This document shows positions 1 through 10,006 of a stretch of 64,000 nucleotides of DNA, piece by piece. The notes under the pieces are model-generated. The model was not told the DNA's origin and did no database searches. It saw nothing but the letters and a program-made list of their open reading frames with translations. The stretch lies in contig NZ_MKKC01000076.1 of the NCBI RefSeq assembly GCF_001942255.1, forward strand, positions 124,001 to 188,000. Reading direction: 5' to 3'. Both the position numbers and the translations under genes were made by a program. Source of the DNA: Nocardiopsis sp. CNR-923. Its GTDB lineage: Bacteria; Actinomycetota; Actinomycetes; Streptosporangiales; Streptosporangiaceae. The first letter of the stretch is position 1; each line of letters starts with the position of its first letter.

Positions 1-782
1 TACCGCGACATCAGCAGCAGCGGTGCGACGTACCAGAACGAGGCGAGCACGAGCGCCCCCGCCCACCAGGCCGTGAGCCGCCGGGTGCGCGGTCCGGGGG
101 CCCGGGTGACCAGGTAGAGGCCCGGCACGACGAGGACGGCCAGCTCAGACGCGGCGTTGGTGCCGCCGCACAGGAGGAACGCGAGTCCGGACAGGAGCGC
201 GGCGCGGGCCGGGGAGAGTCTGCCCTTGGCGCCCAGCACCAGCGGCAGCAGGATCCACGGCATGAGCAGCATGGGCTGGAGCTCGGCCGAGTTGTAGGAG
301 AGCAGGGTCAACACGCGTGGGGCGAGGGCGTAGGCGACCCCGGCCAGGAGGCGGGTGTCGACCGTGCCGAGCCCGAGCGCGCCGGCGACCTTGTACACGC
401 CCAGGAACGCTGCGACGAGCAGGACCGCCATCCACAGCCGCTGGGTCATCCAGTCGGGGGTGCCCAGGGTGTCGAAGAGCAGGTGGAAGGGGCCGTTCGG
501 GAAGAAGTACCCGTAGGCCTGGTTCTGGATCTGCCCGAAGTAGGAGGCGTCCCACAGGTGCAGGGCTCGCTCCAGGAACCCCGAGGGGTTGGCCGTCAGG
601 TCGAGCTTGGTGTCGCTGACGATCCTGCCGGGGTCGATGCTGGCCGCCAGCGCTCCCAAGAGCAGACACACCGTGAGGACCTTGAGCCGCGAGAGCAGCG
701 TGTGGTCCAGCGATCCGCCGGGGGCGGACGGTGTTCTGGAATCCTCCGGTTCGCGCCTGGCGGTGGATTCCGCCGAAGTCAC
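1..782 (-). CDS. AftD-like GT-C membrane glycosyltransferase (N-terminal part, runs off left edge)
   Basis: The first 260 residues read cleanly from a GTG at 782. After a short charged head there is a hydrophobic helix, then the block around residues 50-85 with the signatures LDLTANPSGF, LHLWDASYFGQIQNQ and YGYFFPNGPFH, followed by more membrane helices. These blocks are characteristic of the alpha-(1->3)-arabinofuranosyltransferase (DUF3367/AftD) family, polyprenyl-phosphate-sugar-using GT-C enzymes in the plasma membrane. The GTG overlaps the TGA of the upstream glycosyltransferase gene as GTGA, implying translational coupling. Family membership is judged from recalled motifs; the C-terminal part that would carry carbohydrate-binding modules is outside the window. 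The sugar used by this organism is unknown to me, since arabinogalactan of the mycobacterial type is not expected in Nocardiopsaceae. Confidence 0.8.
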   Translation of the reverse strand, partial: MTSAESTARREPEDSRTPSAPGGSLDHTLLSRLKVLTVCLLLGALAASIDPGRIVSDTKLDLTANPSGFLERALHLWDASYFGQIQNQAYGYFFPNGPFHLLFDTLGTPDWMTQRLWMAVLLVAAFLGVYKVAGALGLGTVDTRLLAGVAYALAPRVLTLLSYNSAELQPMLLMPWILLPLVLGAKGRLSPARAALLSGLAFLLCGGTNAASELAVLVVPGLYLVTRAPGPRTRRLTAWWAGALVLASFWYVAPLLLMSR

Positions 783-2091
783 TTCCCTGCTTCCCTCTCG
801 GTCCCGCCGGACGCCGGGGCCTCGGCCAGTCCGAGTTCGGCGGCGACGAGACGGGTCATCCGTGCCCCGCTGGCCTCCCAGGTGAACCGCTCGGCCCACG
901 CGCGGCAGGCCCGGCGGACCTCCTCGGCGCGGTAGGGGTCGGACAGCTCCTTGAGCGCCCGGCGGACCACGTCCGTCAGGTCCTCGCCCTCGCGCACCAG
1001 CCAACCGGTTTCGCCGTCGCGGACCGAATCGCGAAGTCCGTCCACATCGTAGGCCACGGTGGGGATCCCGAGCCTGGCAGCCTCGATGACGGTCAGGCCC
1101 CATCCCTCGAACCGGGAGGCGGTGACGTGGAGGTCGCACGCGGCCAGAACGGCGTTCTTGTCCGCTTCGGGGAGGAAGCCGTGCAGGTGGACGCGGCCGT
1201 GGAGACCGTCGCGCTCGACCTGCTCGGCCAGATGCCCTCCCTCGGGGCCCCGTCCCACGATGTGCACGCTCAACTCGGGGTACTCGTCGCGGAGCGCGGT
1301 GGACAGGTCGACCACGCGGGAGACGCGCTTTTGGACGACGAGTCGGCCCAGGCTCACGACGGCGGGGCGCGAGGGGTCGAAGGCGAGCCCGCGCTGGGCG
1401 CGCGCGGGTCCTCGGGGGCGGGCAGTCCGCCGTTGTGGACGACCTCGATCGGCGCGCGCCAGCCGAGCTTGTCGCGCATGGCGGCGCGGGAGGACTCCGA
1501 GACGGTGATCGTGGTGCAGCGGCGGTAGACGCGCGAGGCGACGGCCGACTCCACGAACCGTCCGAACCAGGCGAGCGGTGCGGGGAAGTAGGCGTTGAAC
1601 TGGAGGTCGTGGACGTGGTGGACGACGCTGACCACTCTGGTGCGGCGGCGCAGGACGAGGCGGGAGAGGAAGGGGATCCCGTTCATGCAGTCGAAGGCCA
1701 GGTGGTACTCGCGCCGCCACAGGGCCAGCCATGCCATGACGCGGGGGTAGACGGTGAAACGGCCGCCCATGCGACGGATGACGATGCCGTCGCGGGTCTC
1801 CACGCGTGCCTGGTGGGGTTCGCGGCTGGTGAGGAAGGTGACGATGGCGCCGCGTTCGGCCAGGTGGCGGCTGATCCGCCAGGCGTACTCCTCGGCGCCG
1901 CCCGCGGTGGACTGCCAGGGGTCGCGCCAGTTGATCATCACCAGGCGCACGCCGTCCAGGCGCGGTCCGAGGTCGGGCTCGGTCGGGGAGGCGGCGGGTC
2001 CGGCGGACCCGGCCGGGTCCGGCGCGACATCGGGGAGGGGCCGCCTGGGCACGCCGGGTCCCACCCTGTGGTGGGCCTTCTCGATGACCAC
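779..2091 (-). CDS. GT4-family glycosyltransferase, frame broken near 1400
   Basis: Predicted to transfer a sugar from a nucleotide donor at the cytoplasmic face of the membrane. The N-terminal Rossmann domain (from VMINWRDPWQ through GGAEEYAWRI to VVHNGG) lies in one frame and the C-terminal domain (VVSLGRLVVQKR, then FEGWGLTVIEAARLG with the EX7E motif) in the next; a single missing base near 1390-1410 would join them into about 437 residues, normal for the family. I chose the GTG at 2091 because GGAAGGAGAACGT precedes it; upstream codons are arginine-rich and not family-like. The stop overlaps the AftD-like start (GTGA). Acceptor unknown; genomic company suggests cell-envelope or exported glycan synthesis. 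The break is more likely a sequencing indel than a true mutation, given the many similar breaks in this window. Confidence 0.8.
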
Positions 2092-2310
2092 ACGTTCTCC
2101 TTCCGCGCGGTGTCCGGCTGGAACGCCGCGCCGAGCACTCAGGGTGCCGACGCGCGCCCACTGAGCGACCACGGGAGGGAAGGGCATGCCGACCAGGCCC
2201 GTCGACCGGACGTGAGGTGGGGGTGGCCGGGAGCGGACCGGCCGGGGAGTGCGGGGAGTGGGACACCCCGCTGGGAACGGGGCGCCCCGAGCCTCTCCGA
2301 CGTCGACGAC

Positions 2311-2451
2311 CTAGCGGTCGCCGTAGTTGTAGAGGGTTTCGTTCACCGGCTCCGCGGTCGCGGTCGACTCGGTGGCGACGTTGGTGACCACCACGGTGGC
2401 CCCACCCGCCAGAGCCGCGCCGATCACGCAGGCGGCGATTACCTTGATCAC
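2311..2451 (-). CDS. Small DUF2613-type membrane peptide (46 aa)
   Basis: A 46-residue reading frame starts with GTG at 2451, overlapping the TGA of the upstream membrane-protein gene as GTGA, and preceded by GGAAGGAGATCCCCAA. It encodes one hydrophobic N-terminal helix (VIKVIAACVIGAALAGG) followed by a short Thr/Glu-rich tail ending YNYGDR. Small single-helix DUF2613 proteins with this layout sit beside AftD genes in other actinobacteria, which fits the AftD-like gene about 1.5 kb downstream. The function is unknown. Confidence rests on coupling, start signal and context, since such a short sequence is weak evidence by itself. The following 219 bases (2092-2310) hold no gene that I can support. 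Confidence 0.7.
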   Translation of the reverse strand: MIKVIAACVIGAALAGGATVVVTNVATESTATAEPVNETLYNYGDR

Positions 2452-4552
2452 TTGGGGATCTCCTTCCGCGCGCCCGGCCTCGCTCTGAAGCCGGAACGCT
2501 GGAGAACGAGACTAGAACCTGATCTAGCTACAGACCAGACGATTGCCCCAACTGTAACTAACCCCCCGGTAACTTCCAACCCCGAACTACCAGCTTTATC
2601 CGGTTTTACGTGCTCATCGTCGACCCGGTAGAGGGCCATGTCAGCACCCTCAACCACCGGGGACATCCCTCCGGCCTGCAACAAGAACGCGTTATCGATC
2701 GGGGCGGAGACCATCACGTACCGTACGCCGAGCCCGCCGAGGACCACGGCCACGTCGTCGACGCGGGGCAGCCCGGTGCCGGGGTCGATCCCCAGAGCCG
2801 CGGCGGCCTCCCGGGCCCGGGCGTCCTCGCCGGTCACCACGACCGTGCCGCCACCCGCGGTCCCTACCCGCAGGTCGTCGTTCCACAGGGTGCGCCGGTC
2901 GAAGAGCTTGGTCGCCGGATCCAGCACGACCACCGGCTCCCCCGACCAGTCGAGCCCCCGGTAGCGCTCCAGGGCAGCACGAGGACCGCTCCCGGACGCG
3001 TGTCGGCCGCCACCGCCCGCTGGGCCTCGATCCACCCCCGGGGGTAGTCCACCGGCACGAGCCCACCGCCCACACCCCACACCAGCCCGGGCAGCGCCAC
3101 CAGCGGAAGGAGCGCGGAGAACACCGCGGCGCCCAACCGCCACGCGGACCGCTCCGCCGCCCTGGGGGGCTCCCGCGTCCGGGCAGGCGCGGCGGGTTCG
3201 CCGGAGTCCGCGGGGGTCCGGTCCGGCGCGGCGCCCCCACCGCCCGTGACCGGACGAACGGCCAGCGCCTCGGATCGCGGACCGGCCAGCCACCACAGGG
3301 CGGCCCCGAAGCCCAGAGCCTGGACCAGGGCGAGAGGGGCCACGTACAGCTGTCCGTCGCGCAGCGGGCCGAAGCCGGGCCAGAGTCCGATCAGCGTCTC
3401 CAGCGCCGCCCGCCCCGCCCCGGTGGTGCCGAGCAGGGCGATCGCGAAGCCGAGCACCGCGGCGACCGACAACCCGGTCCCGAACGCCGGCCGCACCCGG
3501 CGCAGCCACCACACCCACCCCGCGAGCGCCGCCAGGCACAGCGGCAGGCGCAGGGCCGCCGTCAGCGGCTCTCCGTAGCCCGCGGGCACCGCGCCGGAGT
3601 TCCACACGCCGCCCAGGAGCAGCAGCGAACCGGCCGTTCCGAAGGGCGTGTCGGACCTCGCGGCGAACGCCGCCGCCCCCGCCGGATCGGTCCCGGCCCC
3701 ACTGGCCAACGCGGGCAGCAGCCACGGCAGCGAGACCAGGACCAGGGCGAGGAGGAAGAGGGCCGTGGTCGCGGCTCGGCCCCGCCGGGCGAGCGCCACG
3801 GGAACGGCGGTGAGCGCGGTGAGGACCACGGAGGAGAATCCGCCCACGGCGGCGGGGACCAGGGAGCACAGGAGGCGGGCGAACCCGGTGGTGCGCTCAG
3901 CCGCTCCCAGGCGTACCACAGCTCCCACGACCCACGGGAGTCCCGCGTAGCCCAGCAGCATCGCCCACTGACCGAGCAGGAGGCGTTCGGCGACGAAGGG
4001 GTTCCAGACATAGGCGATCCCGGCCGCGGCCGAGGCCAGGCGCACGGCGACCGTCGCAGGCAGCGCCGTCGGGTCGGCCGCGAGGCCAGGGCCGCCGAGG
4101 GCGTGCGACGCCCGACGACGAGCAGTCGGTTCGGTCGCAGATCCCCAGGAGCGCACGCCACCGGGAGCACCGGACCGACCGTGCTCACTCCGTGGAACCG
4201 GCGCGCCTGGCAGGTCCGGACCGGCGCCCCCGGCCCGCTCCCGACCCGACCAACCCCACAGAAGCCGGGCCGCCCCCGCGGCCCCCACGGTGAACACGGC
4301 CAACAGCGCCGCCGCCTGCACCACGTCCCCCGGAACGAGCGCCGACAGCGCCGCGACCACGGCGTCGCTCGGGATCGCCCGCGGAAATCCGTCGGCGCCG
4401 CGCAGGACGGTCGGCAGCGACGGATCGGGAACGAAGACCATGTCGTAGCGCAGCACGTAACCGCGCCCCAGCGCCGGGCCCAGCGCCACGACACCGGCGA
4501 GCAGACCCACCGCCCACGGCAGCCAGCGATCGAAGCAGCGCACCGGACTCAC
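2448..4552 (-). CDS. Large polytopic membrane protein, GT-C-like, frame broken near 2969
   Basis: About 700 residues once one base is restored. The N-terminal half is a series of hydrophobic helices, with the short block YVWNPFVAERLLLGQWAMLL near residue 175, a pattern seen in actinobacterial multi-spanning membrane proteins related to GT-C glycosyltransferases. The C-terminal part is a soluble domain (GEPVVVLDPATKLFDRRTLW, then a terminal hydrophobic helix). The two frames meet at LPW/ERYRGLDW, where adding a G to TGGAG gives a continuous reading. The GTG start at 4552 overlaps the stop of the SGNH gene (GTGA) and its own stop overlaps the DUF2613 start, so three genes are chained. No catalytic motif could be assigned; the glycosyltransferase link is inference from topology and neighbours. 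Confidence 0.7.
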
Positions 4553-6368
4553 CCGCCCCGCAGCTCGACGGCCCCGGAGTAGCCGCCCGCCACGTAGTCC
4601 CGGTGCGAGCGCACCACGACCTCGTAGGGTCCGCGCACGGTGGCCGTCCAGCGCGGCTCCGCTCCGGTCGGCCCCTGGGGGTGCCACCCCCGGCCGCTGC
4701 CGGGGCCCCGGTCGTCGACCGGAACGCACTCCGGCGCCGGGGCGGTGACGGAGTCGTCGGTCCCGGGTCGGGGGTCGGCTCGGGATCCGTGGTCGGTTCG
4801 GGCGCCGGAGTCGGGGCCGGTGTGGGCCTCGGTTCGGGGGCCGGCTCGCTCGGCGAGGGTTGGTCGTAGTCCGGGCGCTTCGACGGCTCGCCGTCCGGGC
4901 GTCCCGGCTCCTCCTCGTCGTCCCCGTACCCGGGGGATCGGGCGTCGTCGCTCGGCGAGCAGGCCAGCGCGCGCACCCACACCTGGTAGTGCGTGGCGCT
5001 CTCGACCGCGTCCCACCGCACCGTCGCCCCGCGGTCGACCACGCGCACTCCGGTCGGCGCGTCGGGCGGGTCGGCGTTCCACACCAGGCTCAGGGGCGCG
5101 GACCCCACCCCTTCGTCCCGCCCCTTGAACTGGCGCACGACGAACTCGTAACGGGCCCCGCTCAGCAGCGCCTCGACGAGCACTCGCCTGCGGTCCCCGT
5201 CCGTCTCGACCTCGGCGGGCAGCACGACCGCCTCGTCGGGATCCGGATCGACTCTGCGCTGGACCACCCGGTAGTCGGTCGCGCCGTCCACGGCGTCCCA
5301 GCTCAGCACCAACCCCTCCGCCGACTCCTCGGCCTCCGGCTCGGGAGCGGACCGCGGCCCGACCGCCGTGCTCGGCAGCGGCCTGGGATAGTCCCGCCCC
5401 ACACCGAGCGGCTCGGCGAGCGCGTCGGCGAACGCCGCGGCGATCCGCACCTCGCCCCTGGCGTTGGGGTGCACGTCGTCCCAGTTGTCCCTCGTGGGCA
5501 CGTATCCCTCGGCGACCCGGGCGACGACCACGGGCGAGGTCCCGGAGGTGAGCTGCTGGGCGAGGTCGACCACGCCCATGTTGAACCGTTCGATCTCCCG
5601 GTTGACCCTGGCGTCGTCCCCGGTCCCCTCGACGTCGGGGAGCTCTCCGACGACGAAGCGGACCTCCCCCAGCGCGACCCGCACGGTCGAGACGGTCTCG
5701 CCGACCCCCTCCAGGGCGTGGTCGGCGTTTCCGCCGCTGAGGATGTCCTCCATCCCGGCCAGGAGCAGGAGGTACTGGGGTTCGTGCTCGGCCGCCACAC
5801 GGGCGATCTCGTCGGCGAGCTCGCCGGCGGTGGCGCCCCAGCGGGCCGCGTGGTCGGCGTCGAAGTCGGGATCAGCGTACCCGTGGTCGCCGAAACCGCC
5901 GTCCGCGAGCCGGTACATGTCGTCGTGGGGCCCGACGAAGTCCACGTCGACGTCGGACTCCCCCAGGTGGCGCCACAGGCGGTAGCGCCAGGTGTAGTCT
6001 CCGCTGCTGCCCTGGGTCATCGATCCACCCGCCACCATGACGCGGAGCCGCCCCCCGGGTGGACCGGGCACCTCCATGGGCCCTTCCTCACCGTCCTGTG
6101 CCGCGCCCGCGCCGCCGGAGCCGGTCTGGATGAGCAGGAGGGTGACGGCCATGGCGGCGAGCATGACGCCGAACAGTCCGAGCGGTCCGGGTTCGAAGCG
6201 CGAGGGGCGTTCCCGCCATGACGCGGGCCGGAGGCGGTCCAGGACGCGGTAGAGGACGTGGGCCGCCCGGTCGGCGAGGATGCGCCAGCGGCCCGGTGCG
6301 CCGTCCGTGTCCTCGGTCTCCGGCTCGGCCTCACGCGCGTCCCTCTCGGGCTCGTCTGGGTCCTGCAC
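4549..6368 (-). CDS. Membrane-anchored SGNH/GDSL hydrolase with fibronectin type III domains, frame broken near 4765
   Basis: About 607 residues after correction. A cytoplasmic acidic head (1-45) is followed by one transmembrane helix (about 48-68), so the rest should be extracellular. The SGNH fold begins with VMVAGGSMTQG (block I, nucleophile Ser) and ends with WDDVHPNARG (block V, catalytic Asp-His). Block III, normally G-x-N-D, reads AGMEDIL here, so the oxyanion Asn is Glu. Two fibronectin-III-like repeats follow (about 325-415 and 425-475, each with LSWDAV or VRWDAV), then a Pro/Thr/Glu linker and a beta-rich tail ending AVELRGG. The frame break falls in the linker (PDPG/TDDSV). GTG start at 6368. 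It is first in a coupled envelope gene set. Likely a polysaccharide esterase or a binding protein if the Glu abolishes activity. Confidence 0.78.
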
Positions 6369-6594
6369 CGTGCCCCATTCCTCGCTGCGGCGTCGTGCGG
6401 ATGGATCCGAAACCGGTTCTCACCCGCCACGGACGATTCCCCCGTTCACGGCCGATCACACGAGGACAGGGAGCTTTTCAAGAGGTTAGTACGTCGATCG
6501 TGACCTGCCCTCCGCGAGAGCTCCTGGTGACGCGCGAACTAGAACTTGTTATACATTGCGAGTCCGCACGTAGTCCCGACCGAAGGGCCCCGCC

Positions 6595-7560
6595 GTGATC
6601 GGACTCCTGGTCGCGCTGACCTCCGCCGCGGTCTACACCGTCGGCCTGTCCGTCGAACAGCGCGCCCTGCACGGATCTGAGTCGATCTCCGTCCACCGCC
6701 CGCTCCACCTGGCCCGCGTCCTGCTGGGCAACCCGCGCTGGGTGCTCGGCTGCGCGTTCGCCGCACTGGGCAGCGTGGGTCTGATCGTGTCCCTGGGCCT
6801 GGCGCCGGTGTCGGTCGCCCAGCCGGCCTTCGCCGCGGGCGTGGCGGCCACACTCCTGGTGGCGACGCTGCTCACGGGCGAGCGCGTCACCCGGGGCGAG
6901 TACGTCGCGCTCGGCGTCATGCCGGTCGCCCTCGGACTGCTCTCCCTGTCCACGCACGACGGCGGTGAGACGGGCACGTCCGCGAACACCCCGGCCCTGG
7001 TCGCCGTCAGTCTGGTGACCGTGGTCGCGTGCGTGGCCGTGATGGGCGCGGTCGGACGCGGGGGCAGGTACGTGTCCGCCGCCGCGATGGGCGCGGCGGC
7101 GGGTCTGGCGCAGGGCAGCGCCGGGCTCCAGGGCAAGGGACTGGGCGGGCTGCTCGCCGAGCACGGCGTGGCTGCGGCCGTCACGCCCGCGCTCGCCTCG
7201 CCGTTCCCCTACCTGTACGCACTCGGTTGGGCCGTGGGGATCGTGCTGTTCCAGACCTCGTTGCAGCGCTCGCGGGCTTCGATCACCGCGCCGGTGTCCA
7301 ACGTGGTCGGCAACGTGTTCATGGTCGTGGCGGGGACGATCCTCTTCGGCGAGAGCCTGCCCGAGGACCCCGTGACGCTGGCCCTGCGGATCGGCGGCTT
7401 CGCACTGACCCTGGTCGTGGTCGTCCTGGTGCGCGGGAACGTGGCGAGCGCCGAGGCCGACACCAGCCGCCGTCGCGCCGCCGATCCCGTCACTGCCACG
7501 GCGGTGTCGGACTCCGGTGAGCGGTCCGCGGCACGCCCGAACGCCGTCGGCCGCGACTGA
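6595..7560 (+). CDS. DMT-superfamily (EamA-like) membrane transporter
   Basis: A 321-residue protein of about ten hydrophobic helices, with the internal duplication typical of drug/metabolite transporters: the first half carries SVEQRALHG and APVSVAQPAFAAG, the second half ASITAPVSNVVGNVF and LFGES, the usual end-of-helix motif before a final helix. Substrate cannot be told from sequence; members of this family export metabolites or, in NIPA-like branches, carry magnesium. The start is GTG at 6595 because hydrophobic sequence begins at once. The gene is monocistronic: the upstream 226 bases separate it from a divergent gene and a strong hairpin lies just downstream. The C-terminal tail after residue 285 is hydrophilic. 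Confidence 0.8.
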   Translation: MIGLLVALTSAAVYTVGLSVEQRALHGSESISVHRPLHLARVLLGNPRWVLGCAFAALGSVGLIVSLGLAPVSVAQPAFAAGVAATLLVATLLTGERVTRGEYVALGVMPVALGLLSLSTHDGGETGTSANTPALVAVSLVTVVACVAVMGAVGRGGRYVSAAAMGAAAGLAQGSAGLQGKGLGGLLAEHGVAAAVTPALASPFPYLYALGWAVGIVLFQTSLQRSRASITAPVSNVVGNVFMVVAGTILFGESLPEDPVTLALRIGGFALTLVVVVLVRGNVASAEADTSRRRAADPVTATAVSDSGERSAARPNAVGRD

Positions 7561-7597
7561 GCGTTCCGAACCCCGCGCCTCAGGCCCCCACCGCGGC

Positions 7598-7629
7598 GAC
7601 CGGGGCCGCGCCCTCGCGCGGCCCCGGTC
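7598..7629. terminator. Bidirectional hairpin terminator
   Basis: A perfect 14-bp inverted repeat (arm GACCGGGGCCGCGC) with a four-base loop sits between two convergent genes. There is no T-tract, as is common for actinobacterial terminators, so it probably serves both the DMT transporter gene and the FMN reductase gene. Confidence 0.7.
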
Positions 7630-7658
7630 GGAGGCCGGACCCGAGCCGATCCCCGGGG

Positions 7659-8174
7659 TCAGGCCACGACGGCCACGGCCTCACGCAGGCCGGGCGCGGC
7701 GACGTCGGCCCAGGCACGCACCACTCCGCCGGGCCGGTCGGTCTCGTCGGCGGACAGCACCAGGCCGGGCTCGGCCACCCAGGCGCCCAGGTCGGCGAGC
7801 AGGACGCGCAGGTCCTCCTCGATCCCCCGGCTGTTGCGCAGGTCCTCGACCACCGCCAGCGGGACCGCGACGGTGTGGCCGAGACCCAGTTCGGGCAGGC
7901 GGTCCAGGAAGACCTTGAGCAGGCCGGTGTAGGTGCCGTGCACCTGCGGGGAGGCGACCAGGAGGACGTCGCTCTCGCGCACGCGCTCCAGGGCGGCGTC
8001 GACGGAGGCGGCGGAGTCGGTCAGCAGGTCGGGGCCGAGCTCGGCGAGGTCGACCAAGGCGGGGCGGGCGTCGACGCCCACACGGGAGGAGATCTCGGCG
8101 GCAGCGTCCAGAGCGGCGGCGCGGACGGAGGAACGGGGGCGGGGTGCGGCGACGAGCACGGTGAAGCGGGTCAT
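7659..8174 (-). CDS. NAD(P)H-dependent FMN reductase family protein
   Basis: A 171-residue flavodoxin-fold protein. The N-terminal strand and phosphate loop (LVAAPRPRSSVRAAAL, where T/S-R-x-x-S is the FMN-phosphate site), the segment SPQVHGTYTGLLKVFLDRLP (residues about 78-97) that lines the flavin, and the length all match the FMN_red/SsuE group. It should reduce FMN or quinones with NAD(P)H in the cytosol. The ATG at 8174 has AGGAG seven bases upstream. It stands alone, convergent with the DMT transporter. The physiological partner (monooxygenase, sulfonate pathway or other) is not indicated by neighbours. Confidence 0.82.
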   Translation of the reverse strand: MTRFTVLVAAPRPRSSVRAAALDAAAEISSRVGVDARPALVDLAELGPDLLTDSAASVDAALERVRESDVLLVASPQVHGTYTGLLKVFLDRLPELGLGHTVAVPLAVVEDLRNSRGIEEDLRVLLADLGAWVAEPGLVLSADETDRPGGVVRAWADVAAPGLREAVAVVA

Positions 8175-8781
8175 GCGGAACTCCTGGGTTCGGTCAGAGC
8201 CAGCCGGGTTCGACCGGAGGAAGCGTCAGGGGCGGTGTTCGTTGGTCGACACCGGAGGAGACGTCGTTCCCCTACCGACACCAGGCGCGGACGCCGTCGT
8301 CCGAGACGTGGTGCGCGGGCCTGGCAGGGGTGCTCGTCGGGCCGGGACACGGCCCGGGACCCAGAAGCTGGGAGAGCTGAGCGTCCGGTGTCTGCGAGGG
8401 CACGGAGGGCACGGGGTACACCCGTGGCGCGGGGCGCGGGCCCCGCTCAGCGCTAGCTACGACAGAGCGCGCTCGCCTGCTGTCGAAGATCGACGTGCAG
8501 GCGCTGGACAAGCAGCTCACCGGCGGACATGCACCCATGATGCGGCGCACCGACCGCTATCGTCAATGCGTGTCGACCCGTGCGCCACCGCGTGGAGCCC
8601 CCGGATCGCGGCGTCCACGTCGTGGACAGCCCGTCCCACTGATCAGGATTTCCCAGTTCCGCCGGGGATCCCGGTCACGGGAGGGGGTGGCCGGACCCCG
8701 TGCCGGACCGCGCCGGGGGCCCGGTGTAATTTGCGACACACAGGCCGTGTCCCGCCCTTCCCAGCCCCGGAGAGACCCCGA
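8175..8781. other. 607-bp intergenic region, no supported gene
   Basis: This stretch separates the divergent FMN reductase and nagA genes. Reading frames in it lack start signals, domain-like sequence or consistent codon bias. A sequence GGTGTAAT near 8727 could be part of the nagA promoter, but no convincing -35 partner is present. No copy of the 22-bp operator described at 37434 was found here by eye. Confidence 0.5.
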
Positions 8782-9924
8782 ATGCACACCTGCCTCACGC
8801 TCACGCACGCGCGGGTCGTCACCCCCGACGGCGTCCACGACGGCTGGCTGCGGGTCGAGGACGGCCGCGTGGCCGGACTCGGCGCCGGGACGCCTCCGGC
8901 GGGGCCGACCCGCGACGTCGGCGGGGCCTGGGTGGCCCCCGGCCTGGTCGACACCCACATCCACGGCGGGGCCGGGCACGCGTTCGCCGACGCCGATCCG
9001 GAGGGGGCGCGCCAGATCGTCGCGTTCAACCGGGCGCACGGCGTGACGTCGCTCGTGGGCGGGCTGGTGGCGGCGTCGCCGGAGGCCACCGTGCGTCAGG
9101 TGTCGGCGTTGGCGGAACTGTGCGAGGCGGGCGATCTGGCGGGGATCTACCTGGAGGGGCCGTTCATCGCCCGGTCCAGGTGCGGTGCGCACGACCCGGA
9201 GCTGCTGCGCGACCCGGACACCTCCGAGTTCGACCACTGGCTCAGGGCCGGTCGGGGACACGTCCGCATGATCACGGTGGCTCCCGAGCTGCCGGGCGCG
9301 CTGGACCTCATCCGCGCGGCGGTGTCCTCGGGAGTCGTCGCCGCCGTCGGCCACACCGAGGCCACCTACGAACAGACCCTGGCCGCCTTCGACGCGGGGG
9401 CGACCGTCGCCACCCACCTGTACAACGCGATGCGGCCGCTGGGCCACCGCGATCCGGGACCGGTCGCCGCCTCGTTGCGCGACGAGCGGGTGACGGTCGA
9501 GCTGATCACGGACAACGTGCACGTCCACCCGGGCGCGGCACGGCTGGTGTTCGACGCCGCCGGGGCCGCACGGGTCTCGCTGGTGACGGACGCGATGTCG
9601 GCGACCGGCCTGGGCGACGGCGAGTACGCCCTGGGAGCCCTGCGCGTACGGGTCAGCGGGGGCGAGGCCCGCCTGGCGGACACGGGGGCGATCGCCTCCA
9701 GCACCATCGTGCTGCCCCGGGCGGTGCGCAACGCGGTGCGCGACCTCGGCGTGGAGCCGCCCGAGGCCGTACGGTCCGCCTCCTCGGTCCCGGCTGCGGC
9801 GCTGGGACTCGACGGCGCGGGCCGGATCGAGGTCGGAGGCCGCGCCGACCTGGTGCTCCTGTCCCGGGATCTGGCGGTCGAGGGGGTCATGTGCCGCGGC
9901 CGGTGGACGGGCGGCGACGCGTAG
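8782..9924 (+). CDS. nagA: N-acetylglucosamine-6-phosphate deacetylase
   Basis: A 380-residue amidohydrolase that removes acetate from GlcNAc-6-phosphate, giving glucosamine-6-phosphate for glycolysis or wall synthesis. Seen motifs in order: DTHIHGGAGHAF (metal-site His pair), YLEGPFIA (metal-binding Glu), GHTEATYEQ and THLYNAMRP (metal and substrate His), ITDNVHVHP, and VTDAMSATG with the catalytic Asp. Length and motif order are standard. ATG at 8782 follows GGAGAGACCCCGA. It lies far from the PTS genes at 35-40 kb that would feed it, so control by the same regulator would have to be in trans. Nothing unusual in the reading frame. Confidence 0.93.
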   Translation: MHTCLTLTHARVVTPDGVHDGWLRVEDGRVAGLGAGTPPAGPTRDVGGAWVAPGLVDTHIHGGAGHAFADADPEGARQIVAFNRAHGVTSLVGGLVAASPEATVRQVSALAELCEAGDLAGIYLEGPFIARSRCGAHDPELLRDPDTSEFDHWLRAGRGHVRMITVAPELPGALDLIRAAVSSGVVAAVGHTEATYEQTLAAFDAGATVATHLYNAMRPLGHRDPGPVAASLRDERVTVELITDNVHVHPGAARLVFDAAGAARVSLVTDAMSATGLGDGEYALGALRVRVSGGEARLADTGAIASSTIVLPRAVRNAVRDLGVEPPEAVRSASSVPAAALGLDGAGRIEVGGRADLVLLSRDLAVEGVMCRGRWTGGDA

Positions 9925-10006
9925 CCGGGGGCGGCGGACGCGCCCACCGACCGGCGCCGACGACACTTCGGTGACCGCCGAAACATCCGGGCCGTAGGGT
10001 CATCGC

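Noticed and set aside
8272..8550. 92-codon minus frame upstream of nagA
   Set aside because: No ribosome site or recognisable domain; composition fits random high-GC DNA.
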